NCBI RefSeq assembly: GCF_001005725.1
Contig: NZ_LBIC01000019.1
Span: 62,001-126,000 of the forward strand
Direction: 5' to 3'
Source of the DNA: Sphingobium chungbukense
GTDB taxonomy: Bacteria; Pseudomonadota; Alphaproteobacteria; Sphingomonadales; Sphingomonadaceae
DNA length: 64,000 nucleotides
Below the pieces are notes generated by a model. That model saw only the letters and a list, made by a program, of their open reading frames with translations, did no database searches and was not told the DNA's origin. Below, in pieces: positions 17,473 through 26,201 of the stretch. Positions within the stretch are counted from its first letter, which is position 1. Each line of letters starts with the position of its first letter. A program made the position numbers and the translations under genes.

Positions 17473-17958
17473 ATGTTCGATTTTGCGCCCGCGGCGGATG
17501 CCGACAAGACCACCCTCTATGACGATCTGCTCTCGGCGGCCGATGCGCTGACGGCGGGCGAAGCCGACACCGTCGCCAATATGGCCAATATCTCGGCCCT
17601 GATCTGGCAATTTCTTCCCGATCTCAACTGGGCCGGCTTCTACCGGATGGTCGGCGGCGAACTGGTGCTTGGCCCGTTTCAGGGCAAGACCGCCTGCATC
17701 CGCATCCCGCTGGGCAAGGGCGTCTGCGGTGCCGCGGCGGCGAGCGGCGACACCCAGCTTGTCGAGGATGTCCACGCCTTCCCCGGCCATATCGCTTGCG
17801 ATGCCGCCAGCGCTTCGGAAATCGTCGTGCCGGTGATCCGGGACGGCAAGGTCGTGGCCGTACTCGATCTCGACAGCCCCCTGCCCGCCCGGTTCGACGA
17901 AGCCGACCGGGCCGGGCTGGAGACGCTGATCGACCGGATCGGATCGCGCCTCACCTGA
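17473..17958 (+). CDS. msrC: Free methionine-(R)-sulfoxide reductase (GAF domain)
   Basis: 161 residues from the ATG at 17473; longer in-frame starts read through a repeat region. A single GAF domain that reduces free Met-R-sulfoxide. The family signature is clear: LPDLNWAGFYRMV, LGPFQGKTACIRIPLGKGVCG and FPGHIACDAASASEIVVPV. The three cysteines fall at 75, 85 and 109, spaced by 10 and 24 like the E. coli enzyme's Cys84/94/118. The first residues before the GAF fold are variable. No operon partner. Confidence 0.93.
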   Translation: MFDFAPAADADKTTLYDDLLSAADALTAGEADTVANMANISALIWQFLPDLNWAGFYRMVGGELVLGPFQGKTACIRIPLGKGVCGAAAASGDTQLVEDVHAFPGHIACDAASASEIVVPVIRDGKVVAVLDLDSPLPARFDEADRAGLETLIDRIGSRLT

Positions 17959-18082
17959 ACCAGGCTGAACCGACCGACCTGCTCCGTTTCGGGACGGAGC
18001 AGATGGCGCCGGCCCATGGATCGCCGGGCTTTCCCATGCTAAACAAGCCGTTAACAAATCGGCCGAAAACGGGGAATCCAGC

Positions 18083-18583
18083 ATGCGTATCCGGAACATC
18101 ATCCTGGCGGGCGCAGGCCTCGCATGGGGGATGACGATACCTGCCCTGGCAAGCAGCGGCGTGAACCGGGACGCACAGGCAGGCGATCCGCCGCCGCCCG
18201 CCATGGGCTATGATGACGATGTGACGATGGGCAGCGCCCCGCCCCCTCCGTCGCCTCCTCCACCGCCAATATCGCGACAGGAGGGCTCCGTCGAACGCCG
18301 GGGCGGGCCCGGCGTCGATTATGATGCGCCGCCCTATGCCGCCGCACCGCGCCCGGCCACCCCCTTGGGGGCAAGTCGGCTTCCCTCTCCTGGCCAGCCC
18401 TCCGCTCCGGGCCAGCCTGTCGTCACCACGACGCAGGCACCGGGCAGGTTCGCGAACGGCTATTATTATCCCGGCGTCACGACCACGACTGTGGTGATCC
18501 AGCCCGCGATGCAGACCACGCGGACCTATGTGACGGAAACCGTGACTTCGCGGCCAGGCCGTCGCCAGATGCGGTCGAAATAA
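18083..18583 (+). CDS. Secreted proline-rich hypothetical protein
   Basis: 166 residues. N-terminal signal peptide (about residues 1-24, MRIRNIILAGAGLAWGMTIPALAS, likely cleavage after ALAS). Then a proline-rich, probably disordered stretch (PPPPSPPPPP around residues 55-62), and a C-terminal region with YYYPGVTTTTVVI and Thr/Val-rich repeats ending in basic residues. This C-terminal Thr-Val pattern occurs in small exported proteins of sphingomonads, but I recognise no domain. Likely periplasmic or surface located. It ends 6 bases from the convergent GGDEF-EAL gene. Confidence 0.72.
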   Translation: MRIRNIILAGAGLAWGMTIPALASSGVNRDAQAGDPPPPAMGYDDDVTMGSAPPPPSPPPPPISRQEGSVERRGGPGVDYDAPPYAAAPRPATPLGASRLPSPGQPSAPGQPVVTTTQAPGRFANGYYYPGVTTTTVVIQPAMQTTRTYVTETVTSRPGRRQMRSK

Positions 18584-18589
18584 GCCTGT

Positions 18590-21112
18590 TCAGGCGGCCT
18601 GCGAGCATATGGTCGCCCAGGCTTGCGGCCGGCCGAACAGATAGCCCTGCCCGACCAGGCAGCCGCGCGCCAGCAACATGTCGATCTGCCCGAGCTGCTC
18701 CACCCCTTCGGCCACGACCTCCATGCCCAGGCTGCCTCCCAGCTTGCCGATGGCATCGACGATGACCGCGTCGCCCGCATCCTGCTCGATATTGCTGATG
18801 AAGCTCTTGTCGATCTTCAGCACGTCGACCGGATATTGCTTCAAATGGCTGAGCGAGGCGTAGCCCGTCCCGAAATCGTCGAGCGCGATCCGCACGCCCG
18901 CCGCCGACAACCGGTGCAGCGCCTGTTCGACCTGGTCCGTGCCACGGCCAAGGAACACGGTTTCAGTGACCTCCACCTCGAAATGCCGCGGCGGAATGCC
19001 GCATCGCGCGAGATGAGCGAGTACATAGCCCGCGAAATCATGTTGCATGAAGTCCGCCGCCGAAGCGTTGATCGCGACTCGGCCCGGATCATGCCCCGCG
19101 CGCAGCCAGCGGCGGACGTCGCGCACGACGGCCGCCATCATCTTCTCGGTAAGCTGGACCGCGATGTCGGCATTGTCGAACGCCGCCGCGATGCTGTCCG
19201 GCGCATGGACGCCGGTGCGCGGATGTTCCCAGCGCAGCAGCGCCTCATAGCCCAATATGCGGCCGGTCCGCAGGTCCACCTTGGGCTGATAATAGGGCAC
19301 GACCAGATCGTCGGCGATCGCCTGCCGCGCCATGTTGATCATCGAACTGCGCTGCTGCGCGTCCGCCCGCAATTGCGAATGGAACAGCGTCAGCCGTCCG
19401 CGACCCGCAGCCTTGGATGCATAAAGGGCAAGGTCGGCCGCCTTGAGCAGTTCGGTGGCTTGATCGCCATGTTCGCCGAAAACCGCACCGCCGATGCTGA
19501 TGCTGCAATCGAGGGAACGCCCATTATGGACATAGGGCCCCCGCACCCCGCCGAGCAGCTCCGCACTCCACGCCGCCAGCGCATCGCTGTCGGCCAGGGA
19601 CGGCGCGATCATGCCGAATTCGTCGCCGCCCAGCCGCCCGACCGTGGCATCGGCGGGCGCGCAGGCGGCAAAGCGCCGGGCGAAGCCGCACAGCAGCGCA
19701 TCGCCAGCATCATGACCCAGCATGTCGTTGGTGCGCTTGAGGTCGTCAATGTCGACCAACAGCAGGCCGAAGCGTTCGCCCGACTGGCGCGCATGCTCGG
19801 TCATTTCCTCCAGCGTCGCCTGCCACAATGCGCGATTGGGCATGCTCGTCATCGGATCATGGGTCGCGGCCCAGCGAATGCGCTCCTCGCTGTTTCGTTC
19901 CTCCGTCACGTCCTGGAAGGTGACGATGACCCGCAGCGGGCGGCCGGATTCGGAAAAGCTGCTCCAGCCGATGCTCTTGATCCAGCGCAGGGCGCCGGTG
20001 TCGGCCCGGTAGACGCGCAGCGTCGCCTCGAAATGCGGTGGCAACTGGTCGGCGGCCACCGCCTCCAGCATCTGCGCCAGCTGGTGCCGATCCTCCGGAT
20101 GGACCAGCCGCAAGGCGAGTTCGCTGGTTGCCGGTTCCGTGTCGGACAGACCCAGCATGGCGCGGAACTCGCGCGACCAAGTCCGGGTGCCGGCGACGCC
20201 GTCGAAATCCCATATGCCCAACCGCGCCGACTGGATGGCGAGGCGGAAACGCTCCTCGCTTTCGGCCAGTTCGCGTTGGACCAGCTTCTGCGCGTGAACA
20301 TCCTCCAGCGTGCCGTACCACCGCACGATCCGGCCTTCTTCGTCCCGCCGCGCCGACGCGCGCGCGCGCATCCAGCGGTAGCTGCCGTCCGACAGGCGCA
20401 ACCGGTAATCGACATCGATCGGATCGCCGGTGCGCAGCCTTTCCGCCCAGAGGTCGAGCGTGCGCCCGGCATCCTCGGGATGCAGCGAAGCGATCCATCC
20501 CGTCCCCCGCGCCGAACCGGGCGAGCTTCCGGTCAGGTCCCGCCAGCGCGGACCGACCTCCTCGATCGCGCCGTCGGGGGCCGCCGTCCAGGGCACTTGC
20601 GGACTGAGCTGGACCGACCAGCGATAATGCTGCCGGCTTTCCGCCAGCGCGTCGGCCAGGGCCCGGCGATCGTGATCGTGGCGATCGTCAATATCCTCGA
20701 TCGTGCCATACCAGAGCGGCGCCTCGCCCGGCTCCGTCACCAGCGCCATGCGGACGATGCCCCACCGTCCCTCCCCCGAGGGACAGCGCATCCGGACCTG
20801 GACGGGATGCGGCCGCTCCGATCCTCTCGCCGCATCGGCCAAGGCGCGCCAATCCGGAGGCTCCAGCAAGGCGCGCCAGCCATGGCCCATCATGTCGGCG
20901 GAGAAATGCCGCGCGAACAGGTCCGAACAGATTTCCCGGGAAAGCACGCGACCGCGATCATCCGCGATCCAGCGAATCAGCGGCGGCGAGACAGCGTGAA
21001 AGAGAGGTGAGAACAACAGTTCGTTACGATAATGGAAAATGTCCCAGTCCAACCGATCATGGACGGGTTCTGCGTCAAATTCTCCAAATCGGCGATCAGC
21101 AAAACGGTCCAT
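18590..21112 (-). CDS. PAS-GGDEF-EAL protein (cyclic di-GMP turnover)
   Basis: 840 residues from the ATG at 21112 (AGGG seven bases upstream; a GTG at 21133 is an alternative). The N-terminal half holds several PAS/PAC sensor modules, seen as repeated RWYGTLEDVHAQK-like ends. The GGDEF domain has an intact LGGDEF near residue 492, without an obvious RxxD inhibitory site. The EAL domain has YEALLRWEHP near residue 622 and DDFGTGYASLSHLK. Both catalytic motifs look complete, so it may make and degrade cyclic di-GMP; often only one activity is real. No transmembrane segment is seen, so it is probably cytoplasmic. Such signalling often tunes exopolysaccharide, which is encoded nearby. Confidence 0.93.
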   Translation of the reverse strand: MDRFADRRFGEFDAEPVHDRLDWDIFHYRNELLFSPLFHAVSPPLIRWIADDRGRVLSREICSDLFARHFSADMMGHGWRALLEPPDWRALADAARGSERPHPVQVRMRCPSGEGRWGIVRMALVTEPGEAPLWYGTIEDIDDRHDHDRRALADALAESRQHYRWSVQLSPQVPWTAAPDGAIEEVGPRWRDLTGSSPGSARGTGWIASLHPEDAGRTLDLWAERLRTGDPIDVDYRLRLSDGSYRWMRARASARRDEEGRIVRWYGTLEDVHAQKLVQRELAESEERFRLAIQSARLGIWDFDGVAGTRTWSREFRAMLGLSDTEPATSELALRLVHPEDRHQLAQMLEAVAADQLPPHFEATLRVYRADTGALRWIKSIGWSSFSESGRPLRVIVTFQDVTEERNSEERIRWAATHDPMTSMPNRALWQATLEEMTEHARQSGERFGLLLVDIDDLKRTNDMLGHDAGDALLCGFARRFAACAPADATVGRLGGDEFGMIAPSLADSDALAAWSAELLGGVRGPYVHNGRSLDCSISIGGAVFGEHGDQATELLKAADLALYASKAAGRGRLTLFHSQLRADAQQRSSMINMARQAIADDLVVPYYQPKVDLRTGRILGYEALLRWEHPRTGVHAPDSIAAAFDNADIAVQLTEKMMAAVVRDVRRWLRAGHDPGRVAINASAADFMQHDFAGYVLAHLARCGIPPRHFEVEVTETVFLGRGTDQVEQALHRLSAAGVRIALDDFGTGYASLSHLKQYPVDVLKIDKSFISNIEQDAGDAVIVDAIGKLGGSLGMEVVAEGVEQLGQIDMLLARGCLVGQGYLFGRPQAWATICSQAA

Positions 21113-21288
21113 GGGCCGGCCCTGATCCTTCACTGTTTCCGCAGTTCATCAGCATGCAGTAGCGGAAAAAGTTAAATAAGCTTTCCCATGCAAGTGACGG
21201 AAATATATCCGTAATGAACAGATATGCCGCGACGGCGGCTGGGAGCCGGTTGGACACACGACATTCGACATAGTGCGGCACAAGCCTC

Positions 21289-21314
21289 GGAAATGCGTCA
21301 TTCCGCGCATTTCC
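21289..21314. terminator. Possible hairpin terminator downstream of bpt
   Basis: GGAAATGCG and CGCATTTCC form a perfect nine-base stem around an eight-base loop, 26 bases beyond the bpt stop. No T-run follows on the minus strand, so termination is uncertain. Nothing else is seen in the 227-base gap from 21113 to 21339. Confidence 0.35.
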
Positions 21315-21339
21315 AGACAGCCTCTAGGGGCGATATGCC

Positions 21340-22158
21340 TTATTTGCGGAAAATCGCCGCCAGTTCGCGCGGCAGGGCAGGCTCATCGCGGCTTTCCGCT
21401 TCTCGAACGGCCTGCACCTGTTCCTGCGGATCGAAACGGGTCCAGCCGTTGCGGCTCAGCCGTTCGAGCGGGCGATAGCGGATCTTATATTCCATACGCT
21501 GCGACCCTTCGACCCAATAGCCGAGATAGACATAGGGCAGACCGGCCTTTGCCGCGCGCAGGATATGGTCCATGATGATGAAGTTGCCCAGGCCCTTGCG
21601 ATGCTCCAATTCGGTATCGAAGAAGCTGTAGATCATCGACAGTCCGTCGCCCTGCCGGTCGGTCAGGCAGGCACCGATCAGCTTGCCGGGGCGGCCGTCC
21701 TCACCGGGTTCACGATATTCGACGACATGGCTTTCGACCGGGGTCTGTTCGACCATGTCGGCAAAGTCCATCTCGTCCATCTCGGTCATGCCGCCGCCCG
21801 GATGGCGCGCGCGCAGATAGCGCTGGAGCAGGGCGAACTGCTCCTCGGTCGACCATGGCTTGCAGGCGGTGATGACGAGGTCTTCATTCTTGCGCAGCAA
21901 TTTGCGCTGGGTCGCATTGGGTTCGAATTCGCCCGCGACGACGCGCACCGACACGCAGGCGGAACAATCCGCGCAACTGGGGCGATAGGCGACATTCTGG
22001 CTGCGGCGGAAACCGATGCGGCCAAGCGCGTCGTTCAGCTCCGCCGCATTGTCGCCGCTGAGCTCCGTGAACACCTTCCGCTCGCTTTTGCCCGGCAGAT
22101 AGGGGCATGGGCTGGGATTGGTCACGAAGAAGCGCGGAAAGCGGAAAGGCGCACTCAC
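21340..22158 (-). CDS. bpt: Aspartate/glutamate leucyltransferase
   Basis: 272 residues. Transfers leucine from Leu-tRNA to N-terminal Asp or Glu of proteins, marking them for ClpAP/ClpS degradation (bacterial N-end rule). The N-terminal half has the Cys-rich YRPSCADCSACVSVRV segment shared with eukaryotic Ate1; the C-terminal half has the GNAT-like SMIYSFFDTELEHRKGLGNF and YVYLGYWVEGSQRMEYK blocks of the family. Complete length. Monocistronic, as far as can be seen. Confidence 0.93.
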   Translation of the reverse strand: MSAPFRFPRFFVTNPSPCPYLPGKSERKVFTELSGDNAAELNDALGRIGFRRSQNVAYRPSCADCSACVSVRVVAGEFEPNATQRKLLRKNEDLVITACKPWSTEEQFALLQRYLRARHPGGGMTEMDEMDFADMVEQTPVESHVVEYREPGEDGRPGKLIGACLTDRQGDGLSMIYSFFDTELEHRKGLGNFIIMDHILRAAKAGLPYVYLGYWVEGSQRMEYKIRYRPLERLSRNGWTRFDPQEQVQAVREAESRDEPALPRELAAIFRK

Positions 22159-22279
22159 AACCGCATCTCCCCCACAGCGCTGCCCGACCCCTGATTCATG
22201 AGACGACTATGCCGTCCGCAGGCCGCTGTGCAAAGTTTATTTACCACGAAAAGTGGTTAAGGGGCAGAGGCCGCGTCGA

Positions 22280-23527
22280 TCAGGCCACTTCGATCGGCGC
22301 AACCTCGTAACCGACCTCGCGAAGCGCCGCGATCAGGCGCTCCAGATGGGCGCCGTCGCGCGTCTCGCACTCGACATCGAGGCTGAGGCCCTTGGCCGGC
22401 AGATTGGTGAAAATCCGCTGGTGCGACAGTTCGAGGATGTTGACGGCTTCCTGGTCGAAGATGCGCGCCACATGGAACAGCGCGCCCGGCCGGTCCTGAA
22501 GGATGATGCGCAGCCGCGCCAATCGGCCCGAACGCGCCAGATCGCGCAGCAGCACGTTCGCCAGCAGGCGCGTGTCGATATTGCCGCCCGTCAGGATCAG
22601 GCCGACATTGCGCCCGGCAAATTCTTGTCCATGCGTCAGCAGCGCGGCGAGGCCCGCGGCGCCCGCGCCCTCCACCACCGTCTTCTCGATCTGGAGCAAC
22701 AGGCTCACCGCTTCCTCCAGATGGCGTTCGCTGACCAGCAGCACATCGTCGGCCAGCCGCTCGACGAAACGGCGGGTGAGTTCACCCGGCTGCTTGACGG
22801 CAATGCCCTCCGCCAGCGTGTCGCCGTCGCAGGGCAGGTTCGCGCCCTTGATATAATCGTACATCGACGGATAGAGCTCCGCCTGCACGCCATATATCCT
22901 GATATCGGGCTTCATCGCCTTGGCCGCCGTCGCCACGCCCGAAAACAGGCCACCGCCGCCGATCGGGACGATCAGCGTGTCGATTTCCGGCGCGTCCTCC
23001 AGCATTTCGAGCGCGACCGTGCCCTGCCCAGCCATGATGTCCGGCTCGTCAAAGGGATGGACGAAGGTCAGGCCCTGCTCCACCTCCAGCTTGCGGGCAT
23101 GGGCATAGGCGTCGTCGAACTTCTCGCCATATTGGACGACCGTGGCGCCGTGGCCCTGCGTCTGCGTCACCTTCACCGTCGGCGTGGTGGTGGGCATGAC
23201 GATGGTGACGGGCACGCCCAGACGCTTGCCATGATAGGCAAGACCCTGCGCATGATTGCCGGCCGAGGCGGCGATGATGCCCTTCTTCTTCGCCTTCTCG
23301 TCCAGTTGCAGCAGGCGGTTGAGCGCGCCGCGTTCCTTATAGGCGGCCGTGAACTGGAGATTCTCGAACTTCAGGAACACCTTGCAGCCGAACATGTTGG
23401 ACAGCGTCTGGCTGACCAGCGTCGGCGTATGCACGACGGAGCCCGAAATTCGCACCCGCGCCGCCAATATGTCGTCGACGGAAATGGGCAGCGGCATGGC
23501 GCTTTCGATCTTGCTCAACGTGTTCAT
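22280..23527 (-). CDS. ilvA: Threonine ammonia-lyase with C-terminal ACT domain
   Basis: 415 residues. PLP enzyme deaminating threonine to 2-oxobutyrate. The PLP lysine is Lys64 in FTAAYKERGALN; the phosphate loop is PIGGGGLFSG; SAGNHAQGLAYHG is also present. A single ACT-like domain fills residues 325-415 (RLRIILQDRPGALFHVARIF), the size of the short form of threonine dehydratase. Whether it is feedback-inhibited by isoleucine (IlvA) or is catabolic cannot be decided from sequence alone. Stand-alone, divergent from the dehydrogenase gene at 23625. Confidence 0.92.
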   Translation of the reverse strand: MNTLSKIESAMPLPISVDDILAARVRISGSVVHTPTLVSQTLSNMFGCKVFLKFENLQFTAAYKERGALNRLLQLDEKAKKKGIIAASAGNHAQGLAYHGKRLGVPVTIVMPTTTPTVKVTQTQGHGATVVQYGEKFDDAYAHARKLEVEQGLTFVHPFDEPDIMAGQGTVALEMLEDAPEIDTLIVPIGGGGLFSGVATAAKAMKPDIRIYGVQAELYPSMYDYIKGANLPCDGDTLAEGIAVKQPGELTRRFVERLADDVLLVSERHLEEAVSLLLQIEKTVVEGAGAAGLAALLTHGQEFAGRNVGLILTGGNIDTRLLANVLLRDLARSGRLARLRIILQDRPGALFHVARIFDQEAVNILELSHQRIFTNLPAKGLSLDVECETRDGAHLERLIAALREVGYEVAPIEVA

Positions 23528-23624
23528 GGGCGGCGCCCTACCTTAAAATTGCGGCGGAAGGAACTGGCACTGACGGAAAACTGTGCCTATGGCATTGACG
23601 CGCGCATCCAACTGATCGAGGCAT

Positions 23625-24494
23625 ATGGCTAAAATCGCGTTTATCGGCCTGGGCGTCATGGGCGGCCCGATTGCGGGGCATCTGGCCAAGGCCGGGCACC
23701 AGCTTACCGTCTACAACCGCTCCATGGGCAAGGCGAAGCGCTGGGCGGAAACCTATGGCGGCGCGGTCGCCGTCAACCCGGCCAAGGCGGCCGAGGATGC
23801 GGAAATCGTCATAAGCTGCGTCGGCACCGACGATGACCTCAGCCAGATCACGCTGGGCCGCGACGGCGCCTTTCGATCGATGAAGCCGGGCGGGCTGTTC
23901 ATCGACCATACCACGGTGTCGGCGCGGATCGCGCGGCAATTGTTCGTCGAAGGCGAAAGCCGGGGGCTGCATTGCGTCGACGCGCCGGTGACGGGCGGAC
24001 AGGCGGGTGCGGAAAAGGGTCGGCTGGCCGTCATGTGCGGGGGCAGCGAACCGGCGGTGGCGGCAGCCAGCATCGTGATGCAGGCCTATGCCCCGCGCAT
24101 CGTCCATGTCGGGCGCGCGGGCGCGGGCCAAACCGCCAAGATGGTGAACCAGATCTGCATCGGCGGAATCGTGCAGGGCCTTGCCGAGGCGTTGCGGTTC
24201 GCGCAGGCGGCGGAACTGGACCTGGACAAGACCTTCGACGCGATTTCGGGCGGGGCGGCGCAAAGCTGGCAGATGGACAATTATTGGAAGACGATGGCGG
24301 CGGACAGTTTCGATTTCGGTTTCGCGGTGGACTGGATGCGCAAGGATCTGGGGCTGGCGCTGGAGGAAGCGCGGGCCAATGGCGCGACGCTGCCGGTGAC
24401 GGCGCTGATCGATCAATTCTACGCCGATGTGCAGGCGATGGGCGGCCATCGGCAGGATACCAGCGCCCTCGTGCGGCGGATCACGCGGGCATGA
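23625..24494 (+). CDS. NAD(P)-dependent oxidoreductase, 3-hydroxyisobutyrate dehydrogenase family
   Basis: 289 residues. Rossmann motif AFIGLGVMGGPIAGHL with NR after the second strand (VYNRS), which suggests NADP preference. Substrate signature DAPVTGGQAGAEKG and catalytic Lys in GAGQTAKMVNQ. Paralogous to mmsB in this window but outside the valine cluster; family members act on tartronate semialdehyde, succinic semialdehyde or other beta-hydroxyacids. The stop overlaps the amidohydrolase start (ATGA), so the two are coupled. Exact substrate unknown. Confidence 0.9.
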   Translation: MAKIAFIGLGVMGGPIAGHLAKAGHQLTVYNRSMGKAKRWAETYGGAVAVNPAKAAEDAEIVISCVGTDDDLSQITLGRDGAFRSMKPGGLFIDHTTVSARIARQLFVEGESRGLHCVDAPVTGGQAGAEKGRLAVMCGGSEPAVAAASIVMQAYAPRIVHVGRAGAGQTAKMVNQICIGGIVQGLAEALRFAQAAELDLDKTFDAISGGAAQSWQMDNYWKTMAADSFDFGFAVDWMRKDLGLALEEARANGATLPVTALIDQFYADVQAMGGHRQDTSALVRRITRA

Positions 24495-26193
24495 GGGCCG
24501 CGCTGCTGGCGGCGGTTGCCGCGCTTGCCCTGCCCGGCGTGGCGCTGGCTTCGGGGGTGATCGACAATGTGAACGGCATCGCGCTGGACGCCGATGGGCG
24601 GCTGGTGCGGTTCAGGGCGCTGACCATCGACGATGAGGGCAAGGTCGAGAAGCTGCTGCCCGATCGCTATCAGGAACCGGAATATGTGCGCCCCAAAAAG
24701 CGCCGGAAGAACGAGCCGGAGCCGGTTCAAGCCAAGCGCCTTGACTTCAAGCTGGACGCGGGCGGCAAGACGCTGATCCCCGGCCTGATCGATGCGCATG
24801 GTCATGTCATGGGATATGGGCTGTCGCTGATCACGCTGGACCTGTCGGACACGAAATCGCTGGCGGAGGCGCAGGCGAAGATCAGGGCCTATGCCGCCGC
24901 CAGTCCGGGGCGGAAATGGATCATCGGGTCGGGCTGGAACCAGGAGATATGGGGTCTTGGCCGCTTCCCCACCGCCGCAGAACTGGATGCGGCGGTGAGC
25001 GACATTCCGGTCTGGCTGGAACGGGTGGACGGCCATGCGGGCTGGGCCAATACGCTGGCCATCAAGGCCGCGGCCATCGGCGCCGCGACCAGGGCCCCTG
25101 CCGGCGGCCGCATCGAAATGGCGGGGGCAAGCCTGCGGGGGTATTCGTCGACAAGGCGATGGAGCTGGTGACGCGGGCCGTGCCGCCGCCCGCGCCCAAG
25201 GATCGCGACATCGCGTTGGAAAAGGCGCAGCAGGCCTTGTTGCGGCAGGGCATCACCGGCATTGCCGACATGGGCACCAGCATCGAGGACTGGCAGGCCT
25301 TCCGCCGCTCCGCCGATCGCGGCGCGTTGCGGGTGCGGATCATGTCCTACGCCTATGGCCTGGACAATATGGTGCTGATCGCCGGGCCGGAGCCGACGCC
25401 CTGGCTTTATGACGACCATCTGCGCATGGGCGGAATCAAGCTGATCCTCGACGGCGCGCTGGGATCGCGCGGGGCTTGGTTGAAGGCGGACTATGCCGAC
25501 GCGCCGGGGCAGCGCGGGCTGCCGATCATCCCTTCGACGCAGCTTCGCAACATCATGAGCCGGGCGGCGATGGACAATTTCCAGATCGCGGTTCACGCCA
25601 TCGGCGACGCGGCCAACAGCGAAATACTGGATGCCGTTCAGGAACTGAGCGAAACCTACAAGGGCGACCGGCGCTGGCGCATCGAACATGCGCAGATCGT
25701 CGATCCGGCCGAACTGCCGCGCTTTGGCCAATGGGGCATCGTCGCCTCGATGCAGCCGGTGCATCAGACATCGGACTGGCGCATGGCGACGGCGCGGCTG
25801 GGCGACGCCCGGCTGAAGGGTGCCTATGCGTGGAAGGCGATGCTGGACAATCGCGTGCCCCTGGCCTTCGGGTCCGACGTGCCGGTGGAAAGCCCCAATC
25901 CCTTCCCCGGCATCGCCGCCGCGATGAGCCGCGAGGATGCTTCGGGTCAGCCCGCGGGCGGGTGGATGCCGGAGCAGCGGGTGAGCTTCCAGGCGGCATT
26001 GGACGGCTTTACGCGGCAGGCGGCCTATGCGGGCTTTGCGGAAAAGCGGTTCGGCAGCCTGGTCCCCGGCCAGCGGGCGGATTTCCTGCTGATCGACCGG
26101 GATATTTCCTCGGCCAGCGCGAACGATATTCGCGCGACGCAGGTGCTGGAGACGTGGATCGGCGGCAAACGGGTCTATGTGAAGGGGCAGTAA
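24491..26193 (+). pseudogene. Secreted amidohydrolase (YtcJ-like), frameshifted
   Basis: The reading frame from 24491 starts with a signal peptide (MRAALLAAVAALALPGVALAS) and continues through TLIPGLIDAHGHVMGYG, the first metal-binding HxH, and the KWIIGSGWNQE motif. It then leaves frame at a run of five Gs (25123-25127). The remainder continues in the next frame from GKPAGVFVDKAMELV through the AVHAIGDAAN, RIEHAQIV and PLAFGSDVPVE motifs to VYVKGQ. One extra G restores a 567-residue Amidohydro_3 protein. All metal ligands are present on both sides. So this is either a recent one-base deletion or a sequencing error in the homopolymer. Confidence 0.88.
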
Positions 26194-26201
26194 GGCGCCC
26201 C

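Noticed and set aside
18623..21010. Long open frame on the plus strand opposite the GGDEF-EAL gene
   Set aside because: Shadow frame typical of GC-rich DNA; the minus strand has clear PAS, GGDEF and EAL motifs.
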